This document shows, in pieces, positions 15,296 to 21,470 of a stretch of 21,470 nt of DNA; the stretch's first letter is position 1, and each line of letters begins with the position of its first letter. The stretch covers positions 1 to 21,470 of the forward strand of contig DATGIQ010000064.1 in the NCBI GenBank assembly GCA_035295665.1, written 5' to 3'. The stretch is from DATGIQ01 sp035295665 (lineage in GTDB: Bacteria; Planctomycetota; Planctomycetia; Gemmatales; Gemmataceae). The translations under genes and the position numbers were made by a program. The notes under the pieces were generated by a model. That model was not told the DNA's origin. It did not search any database and was given only the letters and a program-made list of their open reading frames with translations.

Positions 15296-16462
15296 ATGGG
15301 CACACTGGATAAGCCAGCCGCAGGCAAGACCGCTTCGGAGCGCCTTGTTTCGATCGATGCGCTGCGCGGCTTCGATATGTTTTGGATTGTCGGCGGTGAA
15401 GGGTTGGCCGAGGCGATCGCGAACTGGATCGGCGGGCCGACGAAAGAATTCGTTCGTGAGCAGCTAACCCATGCGGATTGGGCCGGCTTCCATTTTTATG
15501 ACCTGATTTTTCCGTTGTTCCTGTTCCTCGTCGGCGTAGTCTTGCCGTTTTCCCTGGGCAAGATTCGGGATCGTGGTCAGACCGGTGCAGCAGTGTATGG
15601 GCGCGTGATCCGGCGCACCGCCCTCTTGTTCTTCCTGGGGCTCGTCTACTACGGTTTCTTGCAGTTCAACCCACCGGAGCAACAGCGCTACGTGGGCGTC
15701 TTGCAGCGTATCGCCGTTTGTTACCTTTTCGCCGCCTTGATTTACTTGAATACGGGATTGCGTGGCCAGGTGATCATCTTGCTAGTAATCTTGGCCGGCT
15801 ACTGGGCCTTGCTTGGCTGGGTCGCGCCGCCGGACTCCTCGGCCGGTGACTACACCAAGGAACACAACCTGTCCGGATGGGTGGACCGCCATTATCTTCC
15901 GGGGAAGATTTTCAAGGATTACTACCAGTACGGCGACAATGAAGGGTTGCTGTCGACGCTGCCTGCGGTCGGCACCGCTCTGTTGGGTGTTTTGGCCGGG
16001 GAGTGGCTGCGCTCGCAGCGGGCACGCTGGCTCAAGCTGCTAGGGCTGATGGTTGCCGGCGGCGTGTGTCTGGGTCTCGGCTATCTATGGGGCTGGTGGC
16101 TTCCCGCTCCCTATCAATTTCCTGTGATCAAGAATATCTGGACCAGTTCCTTTGTACTCTGGGCCGGTGGATGGAGTCTGCTCTTGCTGGCCTTGTTCTA
16201 CGGAATCATCGACGTGCTTCAGCTACGCGCCTGGTCGGTTTTCTTCGTCGTCATCGGCATGAATGCGATAACGATCTACGTGGCCGAGCGCATCCTCAAT
16301 TTTGCAAACCTGTCGCAGTTCTTCCTGGGAGGAATTGCCAAGGTTTGCCGGGACCAATTTGGAGCGCCGGTCCAACAGGTTATCTTGGCCGCCGGCGCCC
16401 TGGCCCTGGCGTGGCTCTTGTGCTTCCACCTGTACCGGCAACGGATTTTCCTGCGCGTCTGA
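15296..16462 (+). CDS. Membrane acetyltransferase, HGSNAT/NagX-like (DUF5009 type)
   Basis: The 388-residue polytopic protein has roughly ten hydrophobic helices. The N-terminal RLVSIDALRGFDMFWIVGGE region (16-35) and THADWAGFHFYDLIFPLFLF (58-77) match the heparan-alpha-glucosaminide N-acetyltransferase family. His59 lines up with the active-site histidine of human HGSNAT (HATWNG...DLVFPWF). The family moves acetyl groups from cytoplasmic acetyl-CoA across the membrane to an amino-sugar or similar acceptor; the acceptor here is unknown. Its ATG is 3 nt after the ceramidase-like stop, with AAGGAA about 10 nt upstream inside that gene, so the two are co-translated. The pair may act on one extracytoplasmic glycan or lipid; that is inference. 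A strong hairpin follows the stop. Confidence 0.85.
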   Translation: MGTLDKPAAGKTASERLVSIDALRGFDMFWIVGGEGLAEAIANWIGGPTKEFVREQLTHADWAGFHFYDLIFPLFLFLVGVVLPFSLGKIRDRGQTGAAVYGRVIRRTALLFFLGLVYYGFLQFNPPEQQRYVGVLQRIAVCYLFAALIYLNTGLRGQVIILLVILAGYWALLGWVAPPDSSAGDYTKEHNLSGWVDRHYLPGKIFKDYYQYGDNEGLLSTLPAVGTALLGVLAGEWLRSQRARWLKLLGLMVAGGVCLGLGYLWGWWLPAPYQFPVIKNIWTSSFVLWAGGWSLLLLALFYGIIDVLQLRAWSVFFVVIGMNAITIYVAERILNFANLSQFFLGGIAKVCRDQFGAPVQQVILAAGALALAWLLCFHLYRQRIFLRV

Positions 16463-16471
16463 TTGGATTTG

Positions 16472-16511
16472 GCCCCGGTGAGCACGACCGTGCGGTTCTG
16501 CTCACCGGGGC
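16472..16511. terminator. Strong bidirectional hairpin between convergent genes
   Basis: GCCCCGGTGAGCA (16472-16484) pairs perfectly with 16499-16511 (13 bp). The 14-nt loop can itself pair ACCG with CGGT. It starts 10 nt after the acetyltransferase stop and ends 30 nt before the stop of the convergent CBS gene, so it can end both transcripts. No U-tract follows on either strand. Confidence 0.6.
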
Positions 16512-16540
16512 TCAACGCAAAATGCGAAGGGATACAGAGG

Positions 16541-17218
16541 CTACCGCCTCAGCGTGCCGGGCTCGGAAACGGCTTCCAAGGTGGTGCCAACCATTTCCTC
16601 ATCGTGCACATCCAGGGCCAGGTCGCCGAGCGACACAATGCCGATCAGCCGCTTATCCCGATTGAGCACCGGCAGCCGGCGAACCTGATTCTGTTTCATC
16701 AGCTCGGCTGCCTCGGTGATATCCTGCTCATCGAAGACGTAAACAATCCCCGGTGTCATGGCATCGCGAACCCGGGTACTGAGCGGATCACAGCACCCCG
16801 CCGTCGCACGGATGGTGATATCCCGGTCGGTGATCATGCCGACGAGACGATCATCGTCGCCGCAGATCGGTAAGGCCCCCACGTCCAGATCCTTCATCTT
16901 CTGCGCGGCTGCGGCAACACTCTCGTTGGGCCGGACGCACTCCACGGTCGGCGTCATGACGTCTTTAACTTGCATGGCCATTCTCCTTTCATTGGTTGCG
17001 CCGGTGGCTTCGAAAACATTGCGGACCATGGGGCCGCTCGGTTCCTCTGGGTCCGGCGAGATAAACGGCAGACCAGCTTGCTCCAAGGTCTCATCATCCA
17101 GCGGCAAATCCTCGCTCTCCGAGGCTTCGGTTGGGCCTGGGAGAGGCTCCAGTTCCAGATGCGTCCCGCCTTCCGCTTCTGGCTCTTGATACGGTAACGG
17201 CTGCTTTGGTTCGGTCAT
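16541..17218 (-). CDS. Tandem CBS-domain protein with acidic N-terminal extension (two possible starts)
   Basis: The 225-residue long form begins at 17218, with AGGGAGGA about 8 nt upstream. Residues 1-81 are rich in Glu, Asp and Pro and probably disordered. Residues 82-225 are a pair of CBS domains: VKDVMTPTVECVRP...GMITDRDITIRA, then VRDAMTPGIVYVFDE...IGIVSLGDLAL. Such stand-alone pairs bind adenine nucleotides and often act as sensors or regulators; the partner is unknown. A second start, Met82 at 16975, has GGAG with 7-nt spacing and would give a 144-residue CBS-only protein, the usual size for the family. The SD is written with tandem AGG-AGA arginine codons, unusual here, which argues that the internal site is used. 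Confidence 0.85.
   Translation of the reverse strand: MTEPKQPLPYQEPEAEGGTHLELEPLPGPTEASESEDLPLDDETLEQAGLPFISPDPEEPSGPMVRNVFEATGATNERRMAMQVKDVMTPTVECVRPNESVAAAAQKMKDLDVGALPICGDDDRLVGMITDRDITIRATAGCCDPLSTRVRDAMTPGIVYVFDEQDITEAAELMKQNQVRRLPVLNRDKRLIGIVSLGDLALDVHDEEMVGTTLEAVSEPGTLRR
16975..16989 (-). promoter_or_regulatory. Internal Shine-Dalgarno and start for the CBS-only short form
   Basis: AAAGGAGA within the coding region is followed at 7 nt by the ATG of residue 82, directly before the first CBS domain. An ATG at 16981 is only 1 nt from GGAG and so less suited. The SD falls in two consecutive rare-type arginine codons. Confidence 0.5.
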
Positions 17219-17240
17219 TGGTTGGTCCTCCCTTGATGGG

Positions 17241-17260
17241 CTGTGGAAAGAGTTCCACAG
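17241..17260. promoter_or_regulatory. 8-4-8 perfect inverted repeat upstream of the CBS gene
   Basis: CTGTGGAA-AGAG-TTCCACAG lies 22 nt before the CBS long-form ATG. It may be an operator for a dimeric regulator or a leader hairpin just 5' of the SD. Its meaning is not known. Confidence 0.4.
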
Positions 17261-17554
17261 GGCACTCCAGTTTTCTCATGCACTTGCCGTACCGAATGAC
17301 CGAAAGGCGGGTCAGCATGTGCCAATGCATCCCTAGAATTCGGCCAAAAGGTACTTGCGAAGCTCATCCGTTTGGTATTCAATAGGAGCCTGTTTGACCG
17401 GGACAGCAACCGGGTACCTCTCCTCCCATGCTGCGCCTCTGCGCCGCCCAATGGATTTGTGATCTGCAATAGAGAATAGACGGAGACTCGCCGCTACCCA
17501 CTCATGGATCGTTTCAGGAAAGCCATGTACGGCCTTTCTGGCGATCGTTTCCTT
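17261..17554. other. Intergenic region between divergent CBS and beta-propeller genes
   Basis: About 300 bases, less GC-rich than the genes. I could not place a convincing promoter with both boxes for either gene, and found no RNA gene or coding frame with family resemblance. The AGGAGAG SD of the beta-propeller gene begins just after it. Confidence 0.4.
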
Positions 17555-17568
17555 TTCAGGAGAGCACC

Positions 17569-19461
17569 ATGACCCGTCCGAAGACCCGACTCGCCGGTCG
17601 CCCGCACCTCGAGAATCTGGAAAGCCGGCTGCAACCTGGCTCTATCATCGTGGGCCAAGGGTATGGCTGGTCCTTGTTGGCAGACAATTTGTTGAACTTG
17701 GGCCAGGGCACGCTGGCTTCAGAGAGCTTGATTTCCCAAGCCTCGTCAGAAAGCAGCAGACGATTCCGGGAAAGCGGTCCCAGCAATGTGCCCGAACAAA
17801 ACATCGCGATCGCCCCGGTGATGGTTGTCCGGAGCCAGCCGACCAGCCTGCCGATCAGCAACCTGGTGGAAAATGTAACGGCTAGCTTGAGCAACGACGA
17901 TCTGGGACTCCTGGCGCTCGCCGGCCGGCGGAACGCGGGACACTTGGTCGCGGCGCCGGAACCGGTCACACATTCGCCCAGCCCGACCCCCATCCGGGCG
18001 GGTTTCGTCGAGTCGCCGATTGGCGTGGCCACGCCGGCGCAGCCTGCCTTGGGCAGCCAAACTCATTCGGGGGCATTCGCGCCCTCTGTGAGCGGTAAAG
18101 GTTCCGCAGCCACGGGGACGCAGGTTCAGGGGCAGCCAATCCCGTTGAGCGACGCGCATGCTGAGACCGAGGCGACACATATGACTGTTGCAGCACGGCC
18201 GGTCGCCAATCTCCATGTCACGGTTACGCATCTCACAGCGAACGGGGTCCATGCTTTCGCTTCGCAACCCGTTTGGGCGACCTATCTCGGCAGCTCTGGA
18301 GAGGATCGTGTCCTGTCCGTGGCTCTGAGTCCGGTGCCCGGCGCTGCTCAGCCGATCGTAGTGACGGGCTTCACGCAGAGCCCTAATGACCCCACGGAGT
18401 TCGATGCCCTGTTGGCCACGCTTAGCACCGACGGGAAATCAGCCACGGTGATGACCATCGGTTCAGGCACCGGCACTCGAACGGAAGGTCACGGCGTCGA
18501 TGTGGATGCTGCCGGCAACCTGTATCTCACCGGTCAGACCGGCCAAACGGGTGTCCCCGCGACAACGACCGACCTGACCATGCGCGTGGAACCAACCGGC
18601 ACGGTGGATTGGTCGGTTGCCTTTGGAGCTACCGGCGCGATGAGCGTGGGGAACAGTGTCAAGCTCGATTCGACGGGGACCAATCTGTACATGGGCGGCG
18701 GTCAGCAACTCCCCGGTGACGTGGAGAACGTCCTCGTGGTCAAAATGACGAACCTGAACGCTGCCTTGCCCAGTACGGATCCATCAACGGGCGGGTACGC
18801 TACCGTGTTCACGTTTGCGCCACCCAACAACACCGCATCCCGGGAGATCAACTCCATCGCGGTCGACTCCCAGGGCCACGCCGACTATGCATTCAGCCGG
18901 CATTTGGGTCCGGACGTCGGAGCTGGTTACGCTCAGGTGACTCTCGATGGCTCGTCCGTGAACTCCACGTATTTCACGAGCACGGGTGGCAAAGGCGGCG
19001 CGTTCGGCGTCACCGTGGACGCCTCCGATGACTTCTATATCACCGGCGCCGTTGGAAATCCAACCAATGTGGAGCTCCTGGTAGCCGAGTTCACTCCCAA
19101 TGTCGGACAAGTGTACGCCACGGGTTTTCGGCTGTCCGGAGTGGATTGGATCGGCCGCTCTGTCCAAGCGGACGGTTCCGGCGACGCGTTTGTGGCGACG
19201 GTTTTTGACCAGGGGACCGGCGGCAACATGATGCTTGTCGAGGTTGATCCATCCGGAAGCTCGATCCTGGATCAACAGGGTGATGCATACGGTTCCAATG
19301 ATGACCAAAACCGTGGTCTCGCACTGGATACGACCAATAATCTTGCGTACATGGTGGGATTCACGAATTCCCCGGACTTCAATTTCACAACGGGAAGGTT
19401 CCAATCCACGTACGGTGGCGACCCGTACGATGGCGTGATTATTCAGGACCAGCTCATGTGA
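17569..19461 (+). CDS. Secreted SBBP-type beta-propeller protein with planctomycete N-terminal signature
   Basis: The 630-residue protein opens with a short basic stretch and HLENLESRLQPGSI (13-26), like the L-E-x-L-E-x-R signature at the start of many planctomycete exported proteins. No classical signal peptide is visible. Residues 30-230 are Ser/Ala/Pro/Gln-rich with no known domain. From 236 (WATYLGSSGEDRV) to the end, SBBP-like repeats recur: AGNLYLTGQTGQTG, GDAFVATV, and a final GFTNSPDFNFTTGRFQ with YGGDPYDGVI. These suggest a beta-propeller of several blades. The likely place is the cell surface or periplasm; binding partner or activity is unknown. AGGAGAG precedes the ATG by about 5 nt, and a 13-bp hairpin follows the stop. 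It is monocistronic. Confidence 0.85.
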   Translation: MTRPKTRLAGRPHLENLESRLQPGSIIVGQGYGWSLLADNLLNLGQGTLASESLISQASSESSRRFRESGPSNVPEQNIAIAPVMVVRSQPTSLPISNLVENVTASLSNDDLGLLALAGRRNAGHLVAAPEPVTHSPSPTPIRAGFVESPIGVATPAQPALGSQTHSGAFAPSVSGKGSAATGTQVQGQPIPLSDAHAETEATHMTVAARPVANLHVTVTHLTANGVHAFASQPVWATYLGSSGEDRVLSVALSPVPGAAQPIVVTGFTQSPNDPTEFDALLATLSTDGKSATVMTIGSGTGTRTEGHGVDVDAAGNLYLTGQTGQTGVPATTTDLTMRVEPTGTVDWSVAFGATGAMSVGNSVKLDSTGTNLYMGGGQQLPGDVENVLVVKMTNLNAALPSTDPSTGGYATVFTFAPPNNTASREINSIAVDSQGHADYAFSRHLGPDVGAGYAQVTLDGSSVNSTYFTSTGGKGGAFGVTVDASDDFYITGAVGNPTNVELLVAEFTPNVGQVYATGFRLSGVDWIGRSVQADGSGDAFVATVFDQGTGGNMMLVEVDPSGSSILDQQGDAYGSNDDQNRGLALDTTNNLAYMVGFTNSPDFNFTTGRFQSTYGGDPYDGVIIQDQLM

Positions 19462-19485
19462 GCGGTCGATTCACCGTTCGAAGCA

Positions 19486-19520
19486 GGCGACCCCGGCCTC
19501 ATCGTGTGGCCGGGGTCGCC
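19486..19520 (+). terminator. Strong hairpin after the beta-propeller gene
   Basis: GGCGACCCCGGCC (19486-19498) pairs perfectly with 19508-19520 (13 bp) around a 9-nt loop, starting 25 nt after the stop. GGTTTAGC follows, not a U-tract. Position and stability suggest a terminator or 3'-end stabiliser. Confidence 0.6.
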
Positions 19521-19584
19521 GGTTTAGCTACGAACCATTTCCACGCCACCGGCCGCTTCTCCCTGCCCGTGCGGATCAAGCCGA

Positions 19585-19655
19585 GAATTCCGCTGGGAAG
19601 TCCCCTTTTGTTTTGCGGAGAACCTTTGTGCAGCCTTCCCCGTGCAGCGGAATTC
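19585..19655 (+). promoter_or_regulatory. Long imperfect hairpin in the RND-pump upstream region
   Basis: GAATTCCGCTG at 19585-19595 is the exact reverse complement of 19645-19655. Inside it, GGAAG at 19596-19600 can pair with CTTCC near 19636-19640 after a small bulge. It could be an attenuator-like leader structure or an extra terminator element; the evidence is only the pairing. Confidence 0.35.
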
Positions 19656-19667
19656 CCCGCGGCCATC

Positions 19668-19681
19668 TAGAATAGATTCTA
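19668..19681. promoter_or_regulatory. 14-bp palindrome 24 bp before the RND pump start
   Basis: TAGAAT-AG-ATTCTA is a perfect AT-rich dyad just upstream of the SD. TAGAAT also resembles a -10 box, but no -35 box sits at the right distance. It may be an operator for a metal-responsive repressor, but no such gene is in the window. Confidence 0.3.
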
Positions 19682-19705
19682 TCGTGTTGTTGGGGAGGAT
19701 CGTTC

Positions 19706-21470
19706 ATGGTGCGGAAACTCATCGAGTGGGCCGTCAATAGCCCGCTCATTACCCTTCTCATGGCCTTGGCTCTCGTCGGTGTGGGTACGCACGCCTTTCT
19801 TTCCATCAACGTGGAGGCCTACCCGGACCCGGCGCCGGCAATCATCGAGGTGATCGCCCAGTATCCGGGGGCCTCGGCGGAGGAGGTGGAACGCCAGGTC
19901 ACGATACCGCTCGAAGTCACGCTGGCCGGGATGCCGGGGCTCAAATATACCCGCACCAAGTCGCTTTTCGGCTTGTCCCACCTGCGCAACCAGTTCGAGT
20001 ATGGCATCGACTTCTATGCGGCCCGCCAGGAGGTTATCAATCGGCTGCAATTCACGCAGCAGTTACCAGCCGGCGTCACGCCACAAATCTCTCCGGAAAC
20101 GCCGACGGGCGAAATCTACCGCTACACCCTGCGCAGCCCACAGGATGCGCTGAAGCGGGACCTGTATACCTTGAACGATCTCAAGTCGCTGCAGGATTGG
20201 GTGCTGGAGCGGCAGTTCCGGCGGATTCCACGGATTGCCGACGTGGCTAGCTCCGGGGGCACCGTAAAGCGGTACGAGATCCATCCTGACCCCGATCGAC
20301 TCCGCCGCTATGGCATCACGCTCCAGCAGTTGCAAAACGCCATTGCCAATAGCAACGGCAACGTGGGCGGCGATTATCTCTTCCAGGGCGGCACGGTCCA
20401 AAACGTTCGGGGCATCGGGCTCATTGGCGGCGGCCGCGATCCCGTGGAGGAAGTGCTTGGCAGGCACGATCCGCAACAGGCCGTCGTCCATCTCCGCGAT
20501 GAGGAAGATCGCCGCCTTCGACAGATCCGTGAAATTGTAATCGCCTCCGTGAACAACGTGCCAGTCCGTGTGGAAGACGTGGTTGAAGGAGGACCGATTC
20601 GCTCGGCCGGAGAAACCGTCGGTAAGGAAGGGGTCGTGGTTGGCAATCAGACCCGCCTGGGCAAGGTCAGCCTGAGCCGTCCGAAACGCGATAACCAAGG
20701 CCATGAGCTTGTGGATAAGGACGGCAACGTCGTCTGGATCGACGAAGACGAGAAGATTCAAGGCATCGTCTTGCTGCGCAAGAACGAGGATTCTCTTCCC
20801 GCTTTGCACGATGTAGAGGCCAAGGTCAACGAGCTCAATGAAAATCGCGGCCGGCTCCTCCCAGGGGTCCAGGTCGAGCCGTACTATGACCGCACTGATC
20901 TGATCAATGTCACGCGCGAAACCGTGCGCGAGAATCTCTTCCTGGGCATGGGGCTTGTCGTCGTCATCTTGCTCATGTTCCTGAGCAATGTGCGGAGTGC
21001 GCTCATCGTGGCCATCAATATCCCGCTCGCTTTGTTGTTTGCTTTTTCCATCTTGTACTACCGCGGGAAATCAGCCAACCTCCTGTCCATTGGTGCCGTC
21101 GACTTCGGCATCATTGTCGATTCCTCCGTGATCATGGTCGAGAACATTTATCGCCACATTAGCTCCGGGGAGTATGCGGACCTGCCGTTGCGGGACCGGA
21201 TCATTCGCGCCAGCCACGAGGTCGAGCGCGGCTTGTTTTTCTCTACGGCCATCATGGTATGCGCTTTCTTGCCGCTGTTTACGATGCAGGGACCCGAAGG
21301 ACAGATTTTTGGACCGATGGCCGCGACTTATGCATACGCTCTGGGCGGAGCTCTTTTGCTGGCCCTGAGTGTTGGCCCGGTCCTGTGCCAGCTCCTGTAC
21401 AAGAATTTGAAACCGGCGCGTGAGAACTTCCTGGTACGGTGGCTGAAGGCCAGCTATCTGCGGCAACTCG
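19706..21470 (+). CDS. CusA/CzcA-type heavy-metal RND efflux pump (partial, C-terminus outside window)
   Basis: The first 588 codons of a protein that is usually about 1040 residues long. The N-terminus has the RND start (short basic end, first transmembrane helix at about 12-31, then EAYPDPAPAIIEVIAQYPG). Porter-domain signatures such as TRTKSLFGLSHLRNQF follow. VDFGIIVDSSVIMVENI at 465-481 carries Asp466, Asp472 and Glu479, the proton-relay set typical of heavy-metal RND pumps. The family exports divalent or monovalent metal ions with a periplasmic adaptor and an outer-membrane channel. Compared with CzcA there is an insertion of about 45 residues (roughly 300-345, charged, KDGNVVWIDEDEK) before the second transmembrane helix. 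GGAGG lies about 8 nt before the ATG. Adaptor genes are not upstream, so they may lie downstream. The exact metal cannot be told. Confidence 0.93.
   Translation, partial: MVRKLIEWAVNSPLITLLMALALVGVGTHAFLSINVEAYPDPAPAIIEVIAQYPGASAEEVERQVTIPLEVTLAGMPGLKYTRTKSLFGLSHLRNQFEYGIDFYAARQEVINRLQFTQQLPAGVTPQISPETPTGEIYRYTLRSPQDALKRDLYTLNDLKSLQDWVLERQFRRIPRIADVASSGGTVKRYEIHPDPDRLRRYGITLQQLQNAIANSNGNVGGDYLFQGGTVQNVRGIGLIGGGRDPVEEVLGRHDPQQAVVHLRDEEDRRLRQIREIVIASVNNVPVRVEDVVEGGPIRSAGETVGKEGVVVGNQTRLGKVSLSRPKRDNQGHELVDKDGNVVWIDEDEKIQGIVLLRKNEDSLPALHDVEAKVNELNENRGRLLPGVQVEPYYDRTDLINVTRETVRENLFLGMGLVVVILLMFLSNVRSALIVAINIPLALLFAFSILYYRGKSANLLSIGAVDFGIIVDSSVIMVENIYRHISSGEYADLPLRDRIIRASHEVERGLFFSTAIMVCAFLPLFTMQGPEGQIFGPMAATYAYALGGALLLALSVGPVLCQLLYKNLKPARENFLVRWLKASYLRQL

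Noticed and set aside
16491..16501. 11-mer TGCGGTTCTGC shared by the 13761-13771 repeat arm and the 16472-16511 hairpin loop
   Set aside because: An 11-base match is expected by chance in a window of this size, and the surrounding sequence differs.
16463..16540. Classical rho-independent terminator
   Set aside because: The hairpin is strong but has no T-run on either strand, so only a non-canonical terminator is proposed.
1..21470. tRNA, rRNA, CRISPR arrays, insertion sequences or prophage genes
   Set aside because: Looked for on both strands by eye; no cloverleaf-like sequence, spaced direct repeats, transposase motifs or phage proteins were seen.

Overview
The window is GC-rich, gene-dense bacterial DNA, most likely from a planctomycete, perhaps of the Gemmataceae. 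This rests on three things. The 17569-19461 protein starts with an L-E-N-L-E-S-R-L type N-terminal signature that I know from many planctomycete surface and secreted proteins. The ceramidase-like and HGSNAT/NagX-like proteins are of kinds common in that phylum. Stable hairpins without U-tracts sit at gene ends. This is inference; there is no rRNA or marker gene to prove it.

Region 1 (minus strand, 11135 down past base 1) is a compact fatty-acid beta-oxidation operon. In transcription order it encodes an acyl-CoA synthetase (fadD-like), a thiolase (fadA/fadI-like), a bifunctional enoyl-CoA hydratase/3-hydroxyacyl-CoA dehydrogenase (fadB/fadJ-like) and a giant protein that runs off the left edge. 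The giant protein is the highlight of the window: one uninterrupted reading frame of at least 1938 codons. It joins an ETF:quinone oxidoreductase/FixC-type flavoprotein, a transmembrane segment, an ETF-QO-type 4Fe-4S domain, a helical linker, a divergent acyl-CoA dehydrogenase module and a second, canonical acyl-CoA dehydrogenase module with two large insertions. The four genes together cover every step from free fatty acid to acetyl-CoA. They suggest that electrons from acyl-CoA oxidation are passed within one polypeptide, or on one scaffold, to membrane quinone. No etfA or etfB is in the window.

Region 2 (11136-13882) holds purC (plus) and, convergent to it, an mbfA-like membrane ferritin/VIT1 iron exporter (minus). 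A striking 25-bp perfect inverted repeat follows, each arm itself a dyad, in the divergent gap before the next operon.

Region 3 (13883-16462, plus) is a two-gene operon for a secreted neutral-ceramidase-like hydrolase and a membrane acetyltransferase of the HGSNAT/NagX (DUF5009) type. A strong hairpin separates it from a convergent CBS-domain gene (16541-17218, minus). That gene has two good in-frame starts, giving a long form with an acidic N-terminal extension and a CBS-only short form.

Region 4 (17569-21470, plus) holds a secreted SBBP-type beta-propeller protein ended by a second strong hairpin, and then the first 588 codons of a CusA/CzcA-type heavy-metal RND efflux pump that runs off the right edge. 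I see no tRNA, rRNA, CRISPR array, insertion sequence or phage gene.
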